64,000 bases of DNA from Rubrivirga marina. Its GTDB lineage: Bacteria; Bacteroidota; Rhodothermia; Rhodothermales; Rubricoccaceae. The DNA lies in NCBI RefSeq assembly GCF_002283365.1, contig NZ_MQWD01000001.1, positions 993,694 to 1,057,693 of the forward strand, read 5' to 3'. The position numbers were made by a program, and so were the translations under genes. Within the stretch, counting starts at the first letter, position 1; every line of letters begins with the position of its first letter. The notes under the pieces were generated by a model. It was not told where the DNA came from. It saw nothing but the letters and a program-made list of their open reading frames with translations, and did no database searches. Below are positions 25,345 through 33,377 of this stretch, piece after piece.

Positions 25345-26208
25345 ATGCCCACCTGCGCCTTCCTCACCACCGACGACCTCGACGCCTTCGTGACGTACGA
25401 CGCCGAGGCCGTGGCGCCCCTCGCCGCGCTCGGGTGGACCGTCGAGGACGTCGCATGGCGCGCCGAGGCCGACTGGGACGCCTACGACGCCGTCGTCGTC
25501 CGGTCGCCCTGGGATTACCAGGACGCCCCGGATCACTTCTTGGAGGTGCTCGGCGCCATCGACCGGTCGTCGGCGCGGCTGGAGAACCCGCTGCCGGTGA
25601 TCCGCTGGAACCTCCGCAAGACGTACCTCCGCGACCTGGAGCGCGCCGGCGTGCCCGTCGTCCCGACGCGCTGGGCGGAGGACGGCCTGACCGCCGGCAC
25701 GCTGGCCGCGGCCTTCCGTCAGTGGGACGTGGCTGGGGTCGTCGCCAAGCCGATCGTCAGCGCCAACGCTGACGGGACGTTCCGCCTCGGCGCCGAGGCG
25801 GACGGGGTCGAGGCGCTGTCGGCGCTCGCTGACCGGCCGTCTCTCGTCCAGCCATTCGTGCCGGCGGTCGTGGAGGAGGGCGAGTACTCCGTCTTCGCGT
25901 TCGGCGGGGCCGTCAGCCACGCGATCCTCAAGACGCCGGCTGCGGGCGACTTCCGGGTGCAGGAGGAGCACGGCGGCGTGATTCGCGGCGTGGAGCCGGA
26001 GCCCGCGCTCCTCGACCTCACGCACCGCGCGCTCGCCGCCGTGCCCCACGACCGCCCGCTCCTTTACGCCCGCGTCGACGCCGTGCGGATGCCCGACGGC
26101 GCGTGGGCGGTGATGGAGCTCGAACTCATCGAGCCGTCGCTGTACTTCTCCTATTCGGAGGGATCGGCCGCCCGCTTCGCCGCGGTCCTCGACGCGCTGT
26201 GCCGATGA
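25345..26208 (+). CDS. ATP-grasp domain protein
   Basis: 287 aa. N-terminal domain VVVRSPWDYQDAPDHFL, central WNLRKTYLRDLERAGVPVVPT, and C-terminal FVPAVVEEGEYSVFAF and VMELELIEPSLYF (metal-binding Glu) fit the glutathione-synthetase/RimK-like ATP-grasp fold. Such enzymes join a carboxylate to an amine via an acyl phosphate; the substrate is unknown and no peptide precursor lies nearby. Residues encoding RLGAEAD come from a perfect copy of the intergenic palindrome (25782-25801). Confidence 0.85.
   Translation: MPTCAFLTTDDLDAFVTYDAEAVAPLAALGWTVEDVAWRAEADWDAYDAVVVRSPWDYQDAPDHFLEVLGAIDRSSARLENPLPVIRWNLRKTYLRDLERAGVPVVPTRWAEDGLTAGTLAAAFRQWDVAGVVAKPIVSANADGTFRLGAEADGVEALSALADRPSLVQPFVPAVVEEGEYSVFAFGGAVSHAILKTPAAGDFRVQEEHGGVIRGVEPEPALLDLTHRALAAVPHDRPLLYARVDAVRMPDGAWAVMELELIEPSLYFSYSEGSAARFAAVLDALCR
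25782..25801. repeat. perfect GCCTCGG palindrome inside ATP-grasp gene
   Basis: CCGCCTCGGCGCCGAGGCGG in frame within the coding sequence, giving RLGAEAD. All other perfect copies are intergenic. Confidence 0.7.
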
Positions 26209-26244
26209 GCCCGCGTCGGCGGTGCCGCTGATCCGGCCTGTCCC

Positions 26245-26374
26245 TCCTGTCATCCTGAGCAGAGCGAAAGATCTCGTGTCGGCTGACGGTTCGCGGTCGC
26301 GAGCGCGGCACGCGAGTCCGACGAGATCCTTCGACTCCCCCGCTGCGCGGCTCCGCTCAGGATGACGGGCAGGT
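26245..26374. repeat. TCATCCTGAGC element, copy 2
   Basis: About 130 bases between the ATP-grasp and aldehyde dehydrogenase genes. Ends CCTGTCATCCTGAGC and GCTCAGGATGACGGGCAGG pair; inner arms are AAGATCTCG and CGAGATCCTTCGACTCC. No gene in it. Confidence 0.75.
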
Positions 26375-26467
26375 GGGGAGGTGAGCGACCGAGGCGGGCG
26401 GTCCTCCGTCTCGGGAGGGCACCCGTGCGGCGCGTCCGCGTACGCGGACGCCCCCGATCCCCCCACG

Positions 26468-28198
26468 ATGCAGCCACCCCAGAGCCCGCCCGACAGCACG
26501 CCCGCCGAGATCGACGCGGCCCTCGCCGACCTCCAGGCCCACGCGACGGAGTGGGCCCGCCTGCCGATCCCTGCGAAGGTCGACCTGTTGGAGACGATCC
26601 TCCCTCGCATCGCCGACGTCGCCGGCCGCTGGGTGACGGCGGCGTCGCGCGCGAAGGGGCTGGCCGTCGGCTCGCCGCTGCGGGCCGAGGAGTGGACCTC
26701 CGGGCCGTGGGCCGTCGCCAACTACGTCGGGGCGCTGGTGGAGACGCTGCGGCACATCGAAGCGGGGACGGTCGCCGAAGCGCTCCGCGGACGCGTCCGC
26801 CAGCGGCTCGACGGGCAGGCCGTCGTGCGTGTGTTGCCGGACGGGCTGTACGACCGCGTCCTCCTGAACGGCGTCGAGGCCGACGTGTGGATGCAGCCGG
26901 GCGTGGCGGCGGCCGAGGTCCCGGAGACGGTCGGGCGGTTCTACCGGGAAGAGGACCCGGAGGGAGCGGTTGCGCTGGTCCTCGGCGCGGGCAACATCGC
27001 GGCGATCCCGGCGCTCGACGTGCTCTACAAACTGTTCGCCGAGGGGCAGGTGGCCCTGCTCAAGATGAACCCGGTGAACGGCTACCTCCAGCCACTCTTC
27101 GAGACCGTGTTCGGCGCGTTCGTCGAGGCCGGATACCTCCGGTTCGTGGCCGGCGGCGCGGACGTCGGGGCGTACCTCACCGGCCACGACGCGGTCGACG
27201 CCATCCACATGACGGGGAGCGCAGCGACGCACGATGCCATCGTCTACGGGACGGGCGCGGAGGGGGCGGGCCGGAAGGCGCGCGACGAGCCGCGAATCGA
27301 GGTGCCCGTGTCGAGCGAGCTCGGCGGCGTGAGCCCGTGTCTCGTGGTCCCGGGTGACTGGTCGGAGCCGGACCTCGTGTTCCAGGCGGAGAACGTGGCG
27401 TCCCAGAAGCTCCACAACAGCGGGTTTAACTGCATCGCCAGTCAGGTCCTCGTGCTGGCCGACGGGTGGCGTCAGCGGGGCGCGTTTCTGGGCGAGCTCC
27501 GCCGCGTGCTGGCGTCGGTCGAGGACCGTCCAGCCTACTACCCCGGCGCCCAGGAGCGCCTCGACGCGTTCGCCGAAGCGTACCCGACCGCCGAGCGCCT
27601 CGGCGACGACTCCCAGCGCCTCCTGGCGACCGTCTCGTCTGAGGCCGGCGAGCCCGCGTTCGAGGAGGAGGTCTTCGGCCCGGCCCTCGCCGTGACCGAC
27701 CTCCCCGGCGGCGACGACCCCGCCGACTGGCTCGACCGCGCCGTCGACTGGGGCAACGAGACGCTCGCGGGCACGCTCGGCGCCACGATCCTCATCCACC
27801 CGCGGACGCGCAAGGCGATGGGGGCGCGATTCGACGACGCCGTCGCGCGGCTCCGCTACGGGACGATCGGCGTCAACGTGTGGTCGGGCGCGGGCTTCTT
27901 CGTGGCGCAGGGCGCGTGGGGCGCGTTTCCCGGCCACACCCGCGACGACGTGCAGAGCGGGATCGGCGTGGTCCACAACAGCTGGCTGTTCGAGCGGCCG
28001 CAGAAGACGGTGCTCTCCGGTCCGTTCGCGCCGTTCCCACGCTCGCTCCTCCTCGGCGAGACGCACACGGCCCCGACGCCGCTCTACTTTGTGACGAACG
28101 AGACGGCCGAGACGACGGCCCGCCGCGTGACCGAGTTCGCGACGGCGCCGAGCCCGGCCAAGCTGCCGGCGATCGTGGCATCCGCGCTCCGCGGCTGA
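26468..28198 (+). CDS. aldehyde dehydrogenase family protein
   Basis: 576 aa, longer than the usual 480-500. Glu284 in SSELGGVSP and Cys322 in SGFNCIASQ are the general base and the nucleophile. MTGSAATHD is the NAD-binding turn, and EEEVFGPALAVTDLP is the conserved C-terminal motif. The N-terminal 100 residues diverge from standard ALDHs and there is an insert in the C-terminal half (GVNVWSGAGFFVAQGAWGA), so the substrate is likely atypical. The ATG at 26468 follows the repeat element; upstream in-frame starts are not supported. Confidence 0.9.
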   Translation: MQPPQSPPDSTPAEIDAALADLQAHATEWARLPIPAKVDLLETILPRIADVAGRWVTAASRAKGLAVGSPLRAEEWTSGPWAVANYVGALVETLRHIEAGTVAEALRGRVRQRLDGQAVVRVLPDGLYDRVLLNGVEADVWMQPGVAAAEVPETVGRFYREEDPEGAVALVLGAGNIAAIPALDVLYKLFAEGQVALLKMNPVNGYLQPLFETVFGAFVEAGYLRFVAGGADVGAYLTGHDAVDAIHMTGSAATHDAIVYGTGAEGAGRKARDEPRIEVPVSSELGGVSPCLVVPGDWSEPDLVFQAENVASQKLHNSGFNCIASQVLVLADGWRQRGAFLGELRRVLASVEDRPAYYPGAQERLDAFAEAYPTAERLGDDSQRLLATVSSEAGEPAFEEEVFGPALAVTDLPGGDDPADWLDRAVDWGNETLAGTLGATILIHPRTRKAMGARFDDAVARLRYGTIGVNVWSGAGFFVAQGAWGAFPGHTRDDVQSGIGVVHNSWLFERPQKTVLSGPFAPFPRSLLLGETHTAPTPLYFVTNETAETTARRVTEFATAPSPAKLPAIVASALRG

Positions 28199-28220
28199 GA
28201 CCGCCCGTGGCTGAGTCCCT

Positions 28221-28240
28221 CCGCCTCGACGCCGAGGCGG
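28221..28240. repeat. GCCTCGG palindrome copy
   Basis: CCGCCTCGACGCCGAGGCGG, 22 bases after the ALDH stop and before the MATE gene. Confidence 0.75.
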
Positions 28241-28261
28241 GCGGGGGCGAGGCCGGCCCGC

Positions 28262-29590
28262 ATGGCCCCGACCGAGCACCCGTTCCACCGCCGGCCGCAC
28301 CGGACGCTCCTCGCGCTGGGGCTCCCCGTGCTCGGGTCGCTCGTGGCCGAGCCCCTCACCGGGCTCGTCGACACGGCGTTCGTGGCGCGGCTCGGGACGG
28401 CGCCGCTCGCCGCGCTCGGCGTCGGGACGATCGTCCTCTCGGCGTCGCTATGGATCTTCAACTTCCTCGGCGTGGGCACGCAGACGGCCGTGGCGCAGGC
28501 GCTCGGCCGCGGGGAGCGGGAGGCGGCGGCGTCCACGACGGCCCACGCGCTCGCGTTGGCCATCGCGTGCGGCGTCGGCGTGGCAGTGCTCGGATGGTTC
28601 GGGGCGGTCCCGGTCTCCCGGTTGATGGGCGCGGAGGGCGCCATCACCGACCTCGCCGCCGCGTACGTCCGCATCCGCGTGCTGGGCGCGCCGGCCGTGC
28701 TGGTGACCGTCGCCGCGTTCGGCGCGCTGCGCGGGCGCGAGGACATGACGACGCCGCTGTGGGTGGCCGTCGGCGTCAACGTGCTGAACGCGGTGCTGGA
28801 CGGGCCGCTCGTGTTCGGGTGGGGCCCGGCACCGGAGCTCGGCGTCGAGGGGGCCGCCTGGGCGAGCACGGTCGCTCAGTGGCTCGGCGCGGGGTGGGCC
28901 GTGCGGGCCGCGCTCGTGCGCCTCGGCCGGCCGGGCGCGCTCGCGTGGGCCGAGGTCGGGTCGCTCGTCCGCGTCGGCGGCGCCCTGTTCGTGCGGACCG
29001 GCCTGCTGACGCTCTTTCTCCTCCTCGCCACCCGCGCGGCGACGCAGGCCGGCGCCGAGGCGGGCGCGGCGCACCAGGCCATCCGTCAGGTGTGGGCGTT
29101 CACGGCCCTCTTTCTCGACGCCTTCGCCGTGACGGGCCAGAGCCTCGTGGCCGGGTTCGTGGGCGGTGGCACGCTCGTAGCGGCCCGGCGGGCGGCCCGC
29201 GTCGTGCTGGGGTGGAGCGCGGGGGTCGGCCTCGCGCTCGCGCTCGTCCTTCTGGCGGCGACGCCCATCGTGGGGGCGCTCCTCGTGCCCGAGGCGGCAC
29301 GGCCCGTGTTCCGGACGGCGTGGCTCGCGTCGCTCGTCTTCCTCCCGGTCAACGGGCTCACGTTCGGGACCGACGGCGTCCACTGGGGGACGGGCGACTT
29401 CCGGTACCTCGCCGTCGCGGTCGCCGCGGCGACGGGGCTCGGCGCCGCCGGGCTCGCGCTCGTCCGTCCCGAGGCGCCCGACGCGCTCGCCCTCATCTGG
29501 TGGGTCACGGGCGGGTGGATCGTCGTCCGCGCTCTGTTCGGCCTCGTGCGGATCTGGCCGGGCGTCGGCCGCGCCCCGCTCGCCGGCTAG
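28262..29590 (+). CDS. MATE-family efflux transporter
   Basis: 442 aa with about 12 membrane helices. ALGLPVLGSLVAEPLTGLVDTAFVARLG at the start and GVGTQTAVAQALGRGE are typical of the DinF-like branch of MATE exporters, which use Na+ or H+ gradients to expel organic cations or peptides. Substrate unknown. Flanked on both sides by the palindromic repeat, so likely a single-gene unit. Confidence 0.92.
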   Translation: MAPTEHPFHRRPHRTLLALGLPVLGSLVAEPLTGLVDTAFVARLGTAPLAALGVGTIVLSASLWIFNFLGVGTQTAVAQALGRGEREAAASTTAHALALAIACGVGVAVLGWFGAVPVSRLMGAEGAITDLAAAYVRIRVLGAPAVLVTVAAFGALRGREDMTTPLWVAVGVNVLNAVLDGPLVFGWGPAPELGVEGAAWASTVAQWLGAGWAVRAALVRLGRPGALAWAEVGSLVRVGGALFVRTGLLTLFLLLATRAATQAGAEAGAAHQAIRQVWAFTALFLDAFAVTGQSLVAGFVGGGTLVAARRAARVVLGWSAGVGLALALVLLAATPIVGALLVPEAARPVFRTAWLASLVFLPVNGLTFGTDGVHWGTGDFRYLAVAVAAATGLGAAGLALVRPEAPDALALIWWVTGGWIVVRALFGLVRIWPGVGRAPLAG

Positions 29591-29614
29591 GTCCGCCTCG
29601 GCGCCGAGGCGGAC
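29591..29614. repeat. 24-bp perfect GCCTCGG palindrome
   Basis: GTCCGCCTCGGC / GCCGAGGCGGAC, the longest perfect copy, beginning at the first base after the MATE stop codon. Confidence 0.8.
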
Positions 29615-29713
29615 CCCCTCACGGCCGCCGGCCGTAGGCCCCGGCGGAGGGGCACACCCGCGCGGCGTGCCCCTCCGCCCGTTTCCGACCGCTGACGGTA
29701 CTCCCACACGGCC

Positions 29714-30223
29714 ATGTCCGACAACGTCCTCCGAACCTCCGACGGCGAGCCCATCGACCTCGACGCGGTCGATTACCACGAGATCGCTCGTAGCGGCGAC
29801 GCCGACGTGCTCGAAGCCTTCCTCCAGGCCGGCATCGACCCCGACCGCCGCGACGAGACGGGCCACACGCTCCTCATGATCGCGGCCTACGCCGACCAGG
29901 AGCCGACGACGACGCTGCTCCTCAAGCGCGGCGCCGACCCCGACGGGCCCGACGGACAGGGCAACACGCCGCTCATGGCGATGGCCTTCAAGGGCTACGT
30001 CGAGCGCGCCCGCCAGTTGTTGGATGCGGGCGCTCAGCCCAACCGGAAGGGGCCCGGCGGCGCGACGGCCCTCCACTACGCGGCCCGGTTCGGCCAGCTC
30101 GACATGGCGGCCCTCCTCGTCGCCCGCGGCGCCGACACGGAGGCCACCGACGACGAGGGGCGGACGCCCGCCGACCTCGCTCGCGAGAACGGCCACAGCT
30201 TCTTGGCCGGCCGCCTGAGCTGA
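29714..30223 (+). CDS. ankyrin-repeat protein
   Basis: 169 aa, soluble. Four ankyrin repeats span about residues 25-165: GDADVLEAFLQAGIDPDRRDETGHTLLMIAA, then repeats with TTLLLKRGADPDGPDGQGNTPL, ARQLLDAGAQPN and MAALLVARGADTEATDDEGRTP. Ankyrin arrays bind partner proteins; bacterial ones of this size are often inhibitors or scaffolds. No obvious partner gene is adjacent. Confidence 0.92.
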   Translation: MSDNVLRTSDGEPIDLDAVDYHEIARSGDADVLEAFLQAGIDPDRRDETGHTLLMIAAYADQEPTTTLLLKRGADPDGPDGQGNTPLMAMAFKGYVERARQLLDAGAQPNRKGPGGATALHYAARFGQLDMAALLVARGADTEATDDEGRTPADLARENGHSFLAGRLS

Positions 30224-30229
30224 CTCCCT

Positions 30230-30249
30230 CCGCCCCGGCGTCGAGGCGG
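30230..30249. repeat. GCCTCGG palindrome copy
   Basis: CCGCCCCGGCGTCGAGGCGG, two mismatches from the perfect form, seven bases after the ankyrin gene stop, facing the convergent GNAT-nitrilase gene. Confidence 0.65.
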
Positions 30250-30277
30250 GCCAGGTGGCCGCGCTGTCGCGTCGCGG

Positions 30278-31879
30278 TCAGCCGGTCTCGACGGAGCCGG
30301 TGACGGGGACGCCCTCGATCGGGAGTGTGGGCTGGGGCGGGCTCGGCTCCTTCTCGACCACCTCGTAGAGGTCGAGCCGCCGGTCGGTCCAGGGGCGGAC
30401 GGTCCCGGCGATCCGGTTGCGGCGCGTGAGCTCGAGGTCGAGGTCGGCCACGACGATCGCCTCGATGTTCGGTTCGCACTCGGCGGCCACGCCGTCGCGC
30501 GCGAACGGGAAGTCGCTGGGCGTGAAGACGCCGCTCTGGGCGTAGTTCACGTTCATGTTGTCGACGTCCGGGATGAGGCCCGTCACGCCGGCCGTGACGA
30601 CGTACATCTGGTTCTCGATGGCCCGCGCCTGCGCGCACAGCCGCACGCGGAGGTAGCCCTGCCGGTTGTCGGTGCAGAACGGGACGAACAGGATCTGCGC
30701 CCCCTTCTGCGCCGCGATCCGCGCGACCTCCGGGAACTCGACGTCGTAGCAGATCGAGATGGCCACGCGCCCCCGGTCGGTGTCGAACACGCGGACGCCG
30801 GCGCCGGGGCGGACGCCCCACCAGCGGGCCTCGCTCGGCGTGATGTGGAGCTTCTTCTGCGCCTCGATCGTCCCGTCGCGCCGGAAGAGGTACGCCACGT
30901 TGTAGATCCCGTCGTCCTCCTCGACGTAGGTGCTCCCGCCGACGATGTTCGTGTTGTAGCGGACGGCGAGGTCGTGGAACAGGTCGAGGTAGTCGGGCGC
31001 GAGGGCGGCCAGCTGGCGGACGGCCTTCCCGCGGCGCGCCGTCGGCAGGAACGACAGGAGCTGGAGCGTAAAGATCTCCGGGAAGAGGACGAAGTCGGCC
31101 CGGTAGCCGCCGGCGGCGTCGACGAAGAACGTGACCTGCTTGGCGAACTCGTCGAACGACGCGACCGGCCGGACCGGGTACTGGACGGCGCACACCCGCA
31201 CCGGGAACGTGCTCCGCGTCCGCTCGGCGGAGTCCGGCTGGTAGTGGAGGTTGACCCACTCCATGATGACGCCGTGGCCGAGGCTCTCCTCGTCGTCGGG
31301 GAGGTAGCCCTTCACGACGCGCTTGATGGCGAACCCGTTGGCGAGCTGGAAGCTCAGGACGGGCTCGACGAGCTCGCGTGCGACCACGGCCTCGACGTAC
31401 TCCTGGGCCGTCATCTCGTCGGCCACCTTGTAGTACCCGGGCAGCCGCCCGCCGATCACGATCCGCTTGAGGTTCAGGCGGCGGCAGAGCACCTTCCGCT
31501 CCTCGTAGAGCCGCCGCCCGATCCGCATCCCCTGGAACGCGGGGTCGACGGCGACCTCGATGCCGTAGAGCGAGTCGCCGTCGGGGTCGTGGCTCCCGGC
31601 GAGGTCGTCGTGGACGACGTCGTCATAGACGTGGCTCGGCCCGTACTCGTCGACGTCGACCTGGAGGCTGAGGGCCGTCGCCACGAGGCGGCCGTCGATC
31701 TCGACGCCGATCTGGCCCTCGGGGAACCGCTCGGTGAGCGCGTCGAGCTCGCGCTCGGACCACGTCTCCATGCCGGGGAAGCACAGGCCGTGGAGGCGGA
31801 CGATGGCGTCGTGGTCCGCCGGCGTGAGCGGGCGGACGCGGAGCTGGGTCTGGAAGTCGTCGAGGTCGATTTCGGGCAC
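30278..31879 (-). CDS. GNAT acetyltransferase-nitrilase fusion
   Basis: 533 aa from a GTG start. Residues 1-220 are a GNAT domain (VDPAFQGMRIGRRLYEERK is the acetyl-CoA loop). Residues 228-510 are a carbon-nitrogen hydrolase with the full Glu268-Lys343-Cys377 triad in FPEIFT, KKLHIT and ISICYDVEFPE. The fusion is known in many genomes but its chemistry is unsettled; the pair could acylate and deacylate an amine, or repair a damaged metabolite. No neighbour hints at the substrate. Confidence 0.9.
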   Translation of the reverse strand: MPEIDLDDFQTQLRVRPLTPADHDAIVRLHGLCFPGMETWSERELDALTERFPEGQIGVEIDGRLVATALSLQVDVDEYGPSHVYDDVVHDDLAGSHDPDGDSLYGIEVAVDPAFQGMRIGRRLYEERKVLCRRLNLKRIVIGGRLPGYYKVADEMTAQEYVEAVVARELVEPVLSFQLANGFAIKRVVKGYLPDDEESLGHGVIMEWVNLHYQPDSAERTRSTFPVRVCAVQYPVRPVASFDEFAKQVTFFVDAAGGYRADFVLFPEIFTLQLLSFLPTARRGKAVRQLAALAPDYLDLFHDLAVRYNTNIVGGSTYVEEDDGIYNVAYLFRRDGTIEAQKKLHITPSEARWWGVRPGAGVRVFDTDRGRVAISICYDVEFPEVARIAAQKGAQILFVPFCTDNRQGYLRVRLCAQARAIENQMYVVTAGVTGLIPDVDNMNVNYAQSGVFTPSDFPFARDGVAAECEPNIEAIVVADLDLELTRRNRIAGTVRPWTDRRLDLYEVVEKEPSPPQPTLPIEGVPVTGSVETG

Positions 31880-31932
31880 AGAGGTGGAAGGCGGCGTCCG
31901 CCTTGAACCGCCGCCGCCCGCGACGGCTCCCT

Positions 31933-31966
31933 CCGCCTCGGCGCCGCGACCGAGACACCGAGGCGG
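31933..31966. repeat. interrupted GCCTCGG palindrome
   Basis: Arms CCGCCTCGG and CCGAGGCGG are separated by a 16-base loop that itself contains CGGCGCCG-like sequence, between the GNAT-nitrilase start and the DinB stop. Confidence 0.6.
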
Positions 31967-31972
31967 GCGGGG

Positions 31973-32482
31973 TCAGCCCGCGGCCGTGAGCACGCGGACC
32001 GTCACCAGCAGCTGCCCCACGTGCCGCTGGCTGTGCTCCGCGGCGTGGACGAGCAGGCCGAGCACGGTCGACGGAAGCCCCTTCCGTCCGACGCCGCGCG
32101 GCTCGGTGAGCGTGACGGGGTCGGTCGCGCGGAGCTGGGCGAGCGCGGCGTCGACGCGGGCGGTGAAGGCATCGGCCAGCGCGGCGGGCGTGAGCGCGTC
32201 GTCGGGGGCGCCCTCGGCGCGCAGCGAGGCGAACTGCCGGTCGGTCAGCGCCTCGCCGCGGGCGTAGGTCAGCATCCGGTCGAGGACGCCGTCGAGGTGC
32301 TGGAGGTGGAAGCCGGCCGAGGCCACGCCGCCGGGGCGCTCCCAGAGCTTGCTGGCGGGGAGCTCGGCCGCCAGCGCCGCGGCGTCCTCCCGCGCCTGCA
32401 GGAGCGCGTGCGCCACGGGCTGGAGGAGCGCTGGCACGCCCTCGACCGGTCCGCGGAGCCAGACTTCGGGCCGATCGGCCAT
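31973..32482 (-). CDS. DinB-family protein 2
   Basis: 169 aa four-helix fold. FHLQHLDGVLDRML around residue 60 and HAAEHSQRHVGQLL near 145 supply the metal-binding histidines expected for DinB/YfiT-like proteins. It differs clearly from the other two DinB proteins in the window. It lies 57 bases downstream of yebC on the same strand with an interrupted palindrome between. Confidence 0.85.
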   Translation of the reverse strand: MADRPEVWLRGPVEGVPALLQPVAHALLQAREDAAALAAELPASKLWERPGGVASAGFHLQHLDGVLDRMLTYARGEALTDRQFASLRAEGAPDDALTPAALADAFTARVDAALAQLRATDPVTLTEPRGVGRKGLPSTVLGLLVHAAEHSQRHVGQLLVTVRVLTAAG

Positions 32483-32496
32483 GGGTTGGGGCGTCT

Positions 32497-32536
32497 GCCT
32501 CGGCCCGTCGGCTTCGCTCAGGAGCGCCGCCGAGGC
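32497..32536. repeat. interrupted GCCTCGG palindrome
   Basis: Arms GCCTCGGC and GCCGAGGC separated by 24 bases, just after the yebC stop on the minus strand. Confidence 0.55.
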
Positions 32537-32539
32537 GGG

Positions 32540-33265
32540 CTAGGCCAGGTTGTGGAAGACGCGCTGGACGTCCTCGTCGCCCTCGATCTTCGCCACCAGC
32601 TCGAGCACGGCGTCGGCCTGCTCGTCCGGGAGCTCCGTCGTGGTGGAGGGGACGTACTCGACCTCGGCGGCGATCGGCTCGATGCCGCGCGCCTCGAGCG
32701 CCCGCTGCATCTGGCCGAAGTCGGAGAACGCGCAGCGCGCGAGGAGCGCGTCGCGGCCGTCCTCCGTCGTCGTCTCGGTCAGCTCCTCCAGCCCCTCGTC
32801 GATCAGCTCCAGCTCGAGCTCGTCGCGGTCGCCGACGGCCTCGGGGTCGAGCGTGAACGCGCCCATCTTGGTGAACTGGAAGGCGACCGAGCCGCTCGTG
32901 CCGAGGTTGCCGCCGCCGCGCGAGAGGAGGGCCCGGAGGTTGGCGACGGTCCGGTTCACGTTGTCCGTCGCGGCCTCCACGAGGAGCGGCACGCCGTGCG
33001 GCGCGTAGCCCTCGTAGAGGACCTCGTCGTAGCTCGCGGTGTCCTTGCCGAGCGCCCGCTTGATGGCCGCGTCCACCTTGTCCTTGGGCATGTTGACGCC
33101 CTTGGCGTTCTGGATGGCCCGGCGGAGCTGGGGGTTGAGGTCGGGGTCCGGCCCCCCGGCCTTGACGGCGATGACGATGTCCTTCCCGATCCGGGTGAAC
33201 TGCTTCGCCATCCGGTCGTAGCGCGCGAACATCGTGTGCTTGCGCTTCTCGAACATGCGGCCCAT
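32540..33265 (-). CDS. yebC: YebC/PmpR-family protein
   Basis: 241 aa. [22 protein letters not shown] is the Bacteroidota-type version of the YebC N-terminus; [39 protein letters not shown] and [14 protein letters not shown] are diagnostic. Members have been described as DNA-binding regulators and more recently as translation factors relieving ribosome stalling at prolines, so the role here is left open. Confidence 0.95.
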   Translation of the reverse strand: MGRMFEKRKHTMFARYDRMAKQFTRIGKDIVIAVKAGGPDPDLNPQLRRAIQNAKGVNMPKDKVDAAIKRALGKDTASYDEVLYEGYAPHGVPLLVEAATDNVNRTVANLRALLSRGGGNLGTSGSVAFQFTKMGAFTLDPEAVGDRDELELELIDEGLEELTETTTEDGRDALLARCAFSDFGQMQRALEARGIEPIAAEVEYVPSTTTELPDEQADAVLELVAKIEGDEDVQRVFHNLA

Positions 33266-33339
33266 GCGTGCGGGGGCTTGGTGAGGCGCGGAAGCTAGCG
33301 GCCCGGCCGTGGAGCGCCCGCGAATCGGACGCGGGGTGC

Positions 33340-33359
33340 CCGTCTCGGCGCCGAGGCGG
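33340..33359. repeat. GCCTCGG palindrome copy
   Basis: CCGTCTCGGCGCCGAGGCGG, one mismatch, 19 bases after the stop of the secreted phosphatase-like gene on the minus strand. Confidence 0.7.
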
Positions 33360-33377
33360 AGCGAGCCGAGCGAGCGC

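Noticed and set aside
24394-26721. A 775-codon minus-strand frame spanning the ATP-grasp gene and a repeat element
   Set aside because: It runs through the intergenic repeat and opposite two well-supported genes.
28448-30196. Long minus-strand frame opposite the MATE and ankyrin genes
   Set aside because: Arg/Asp/Glu-rich with no hydrophobic or domain pattern; both plus-strand genes are clear.
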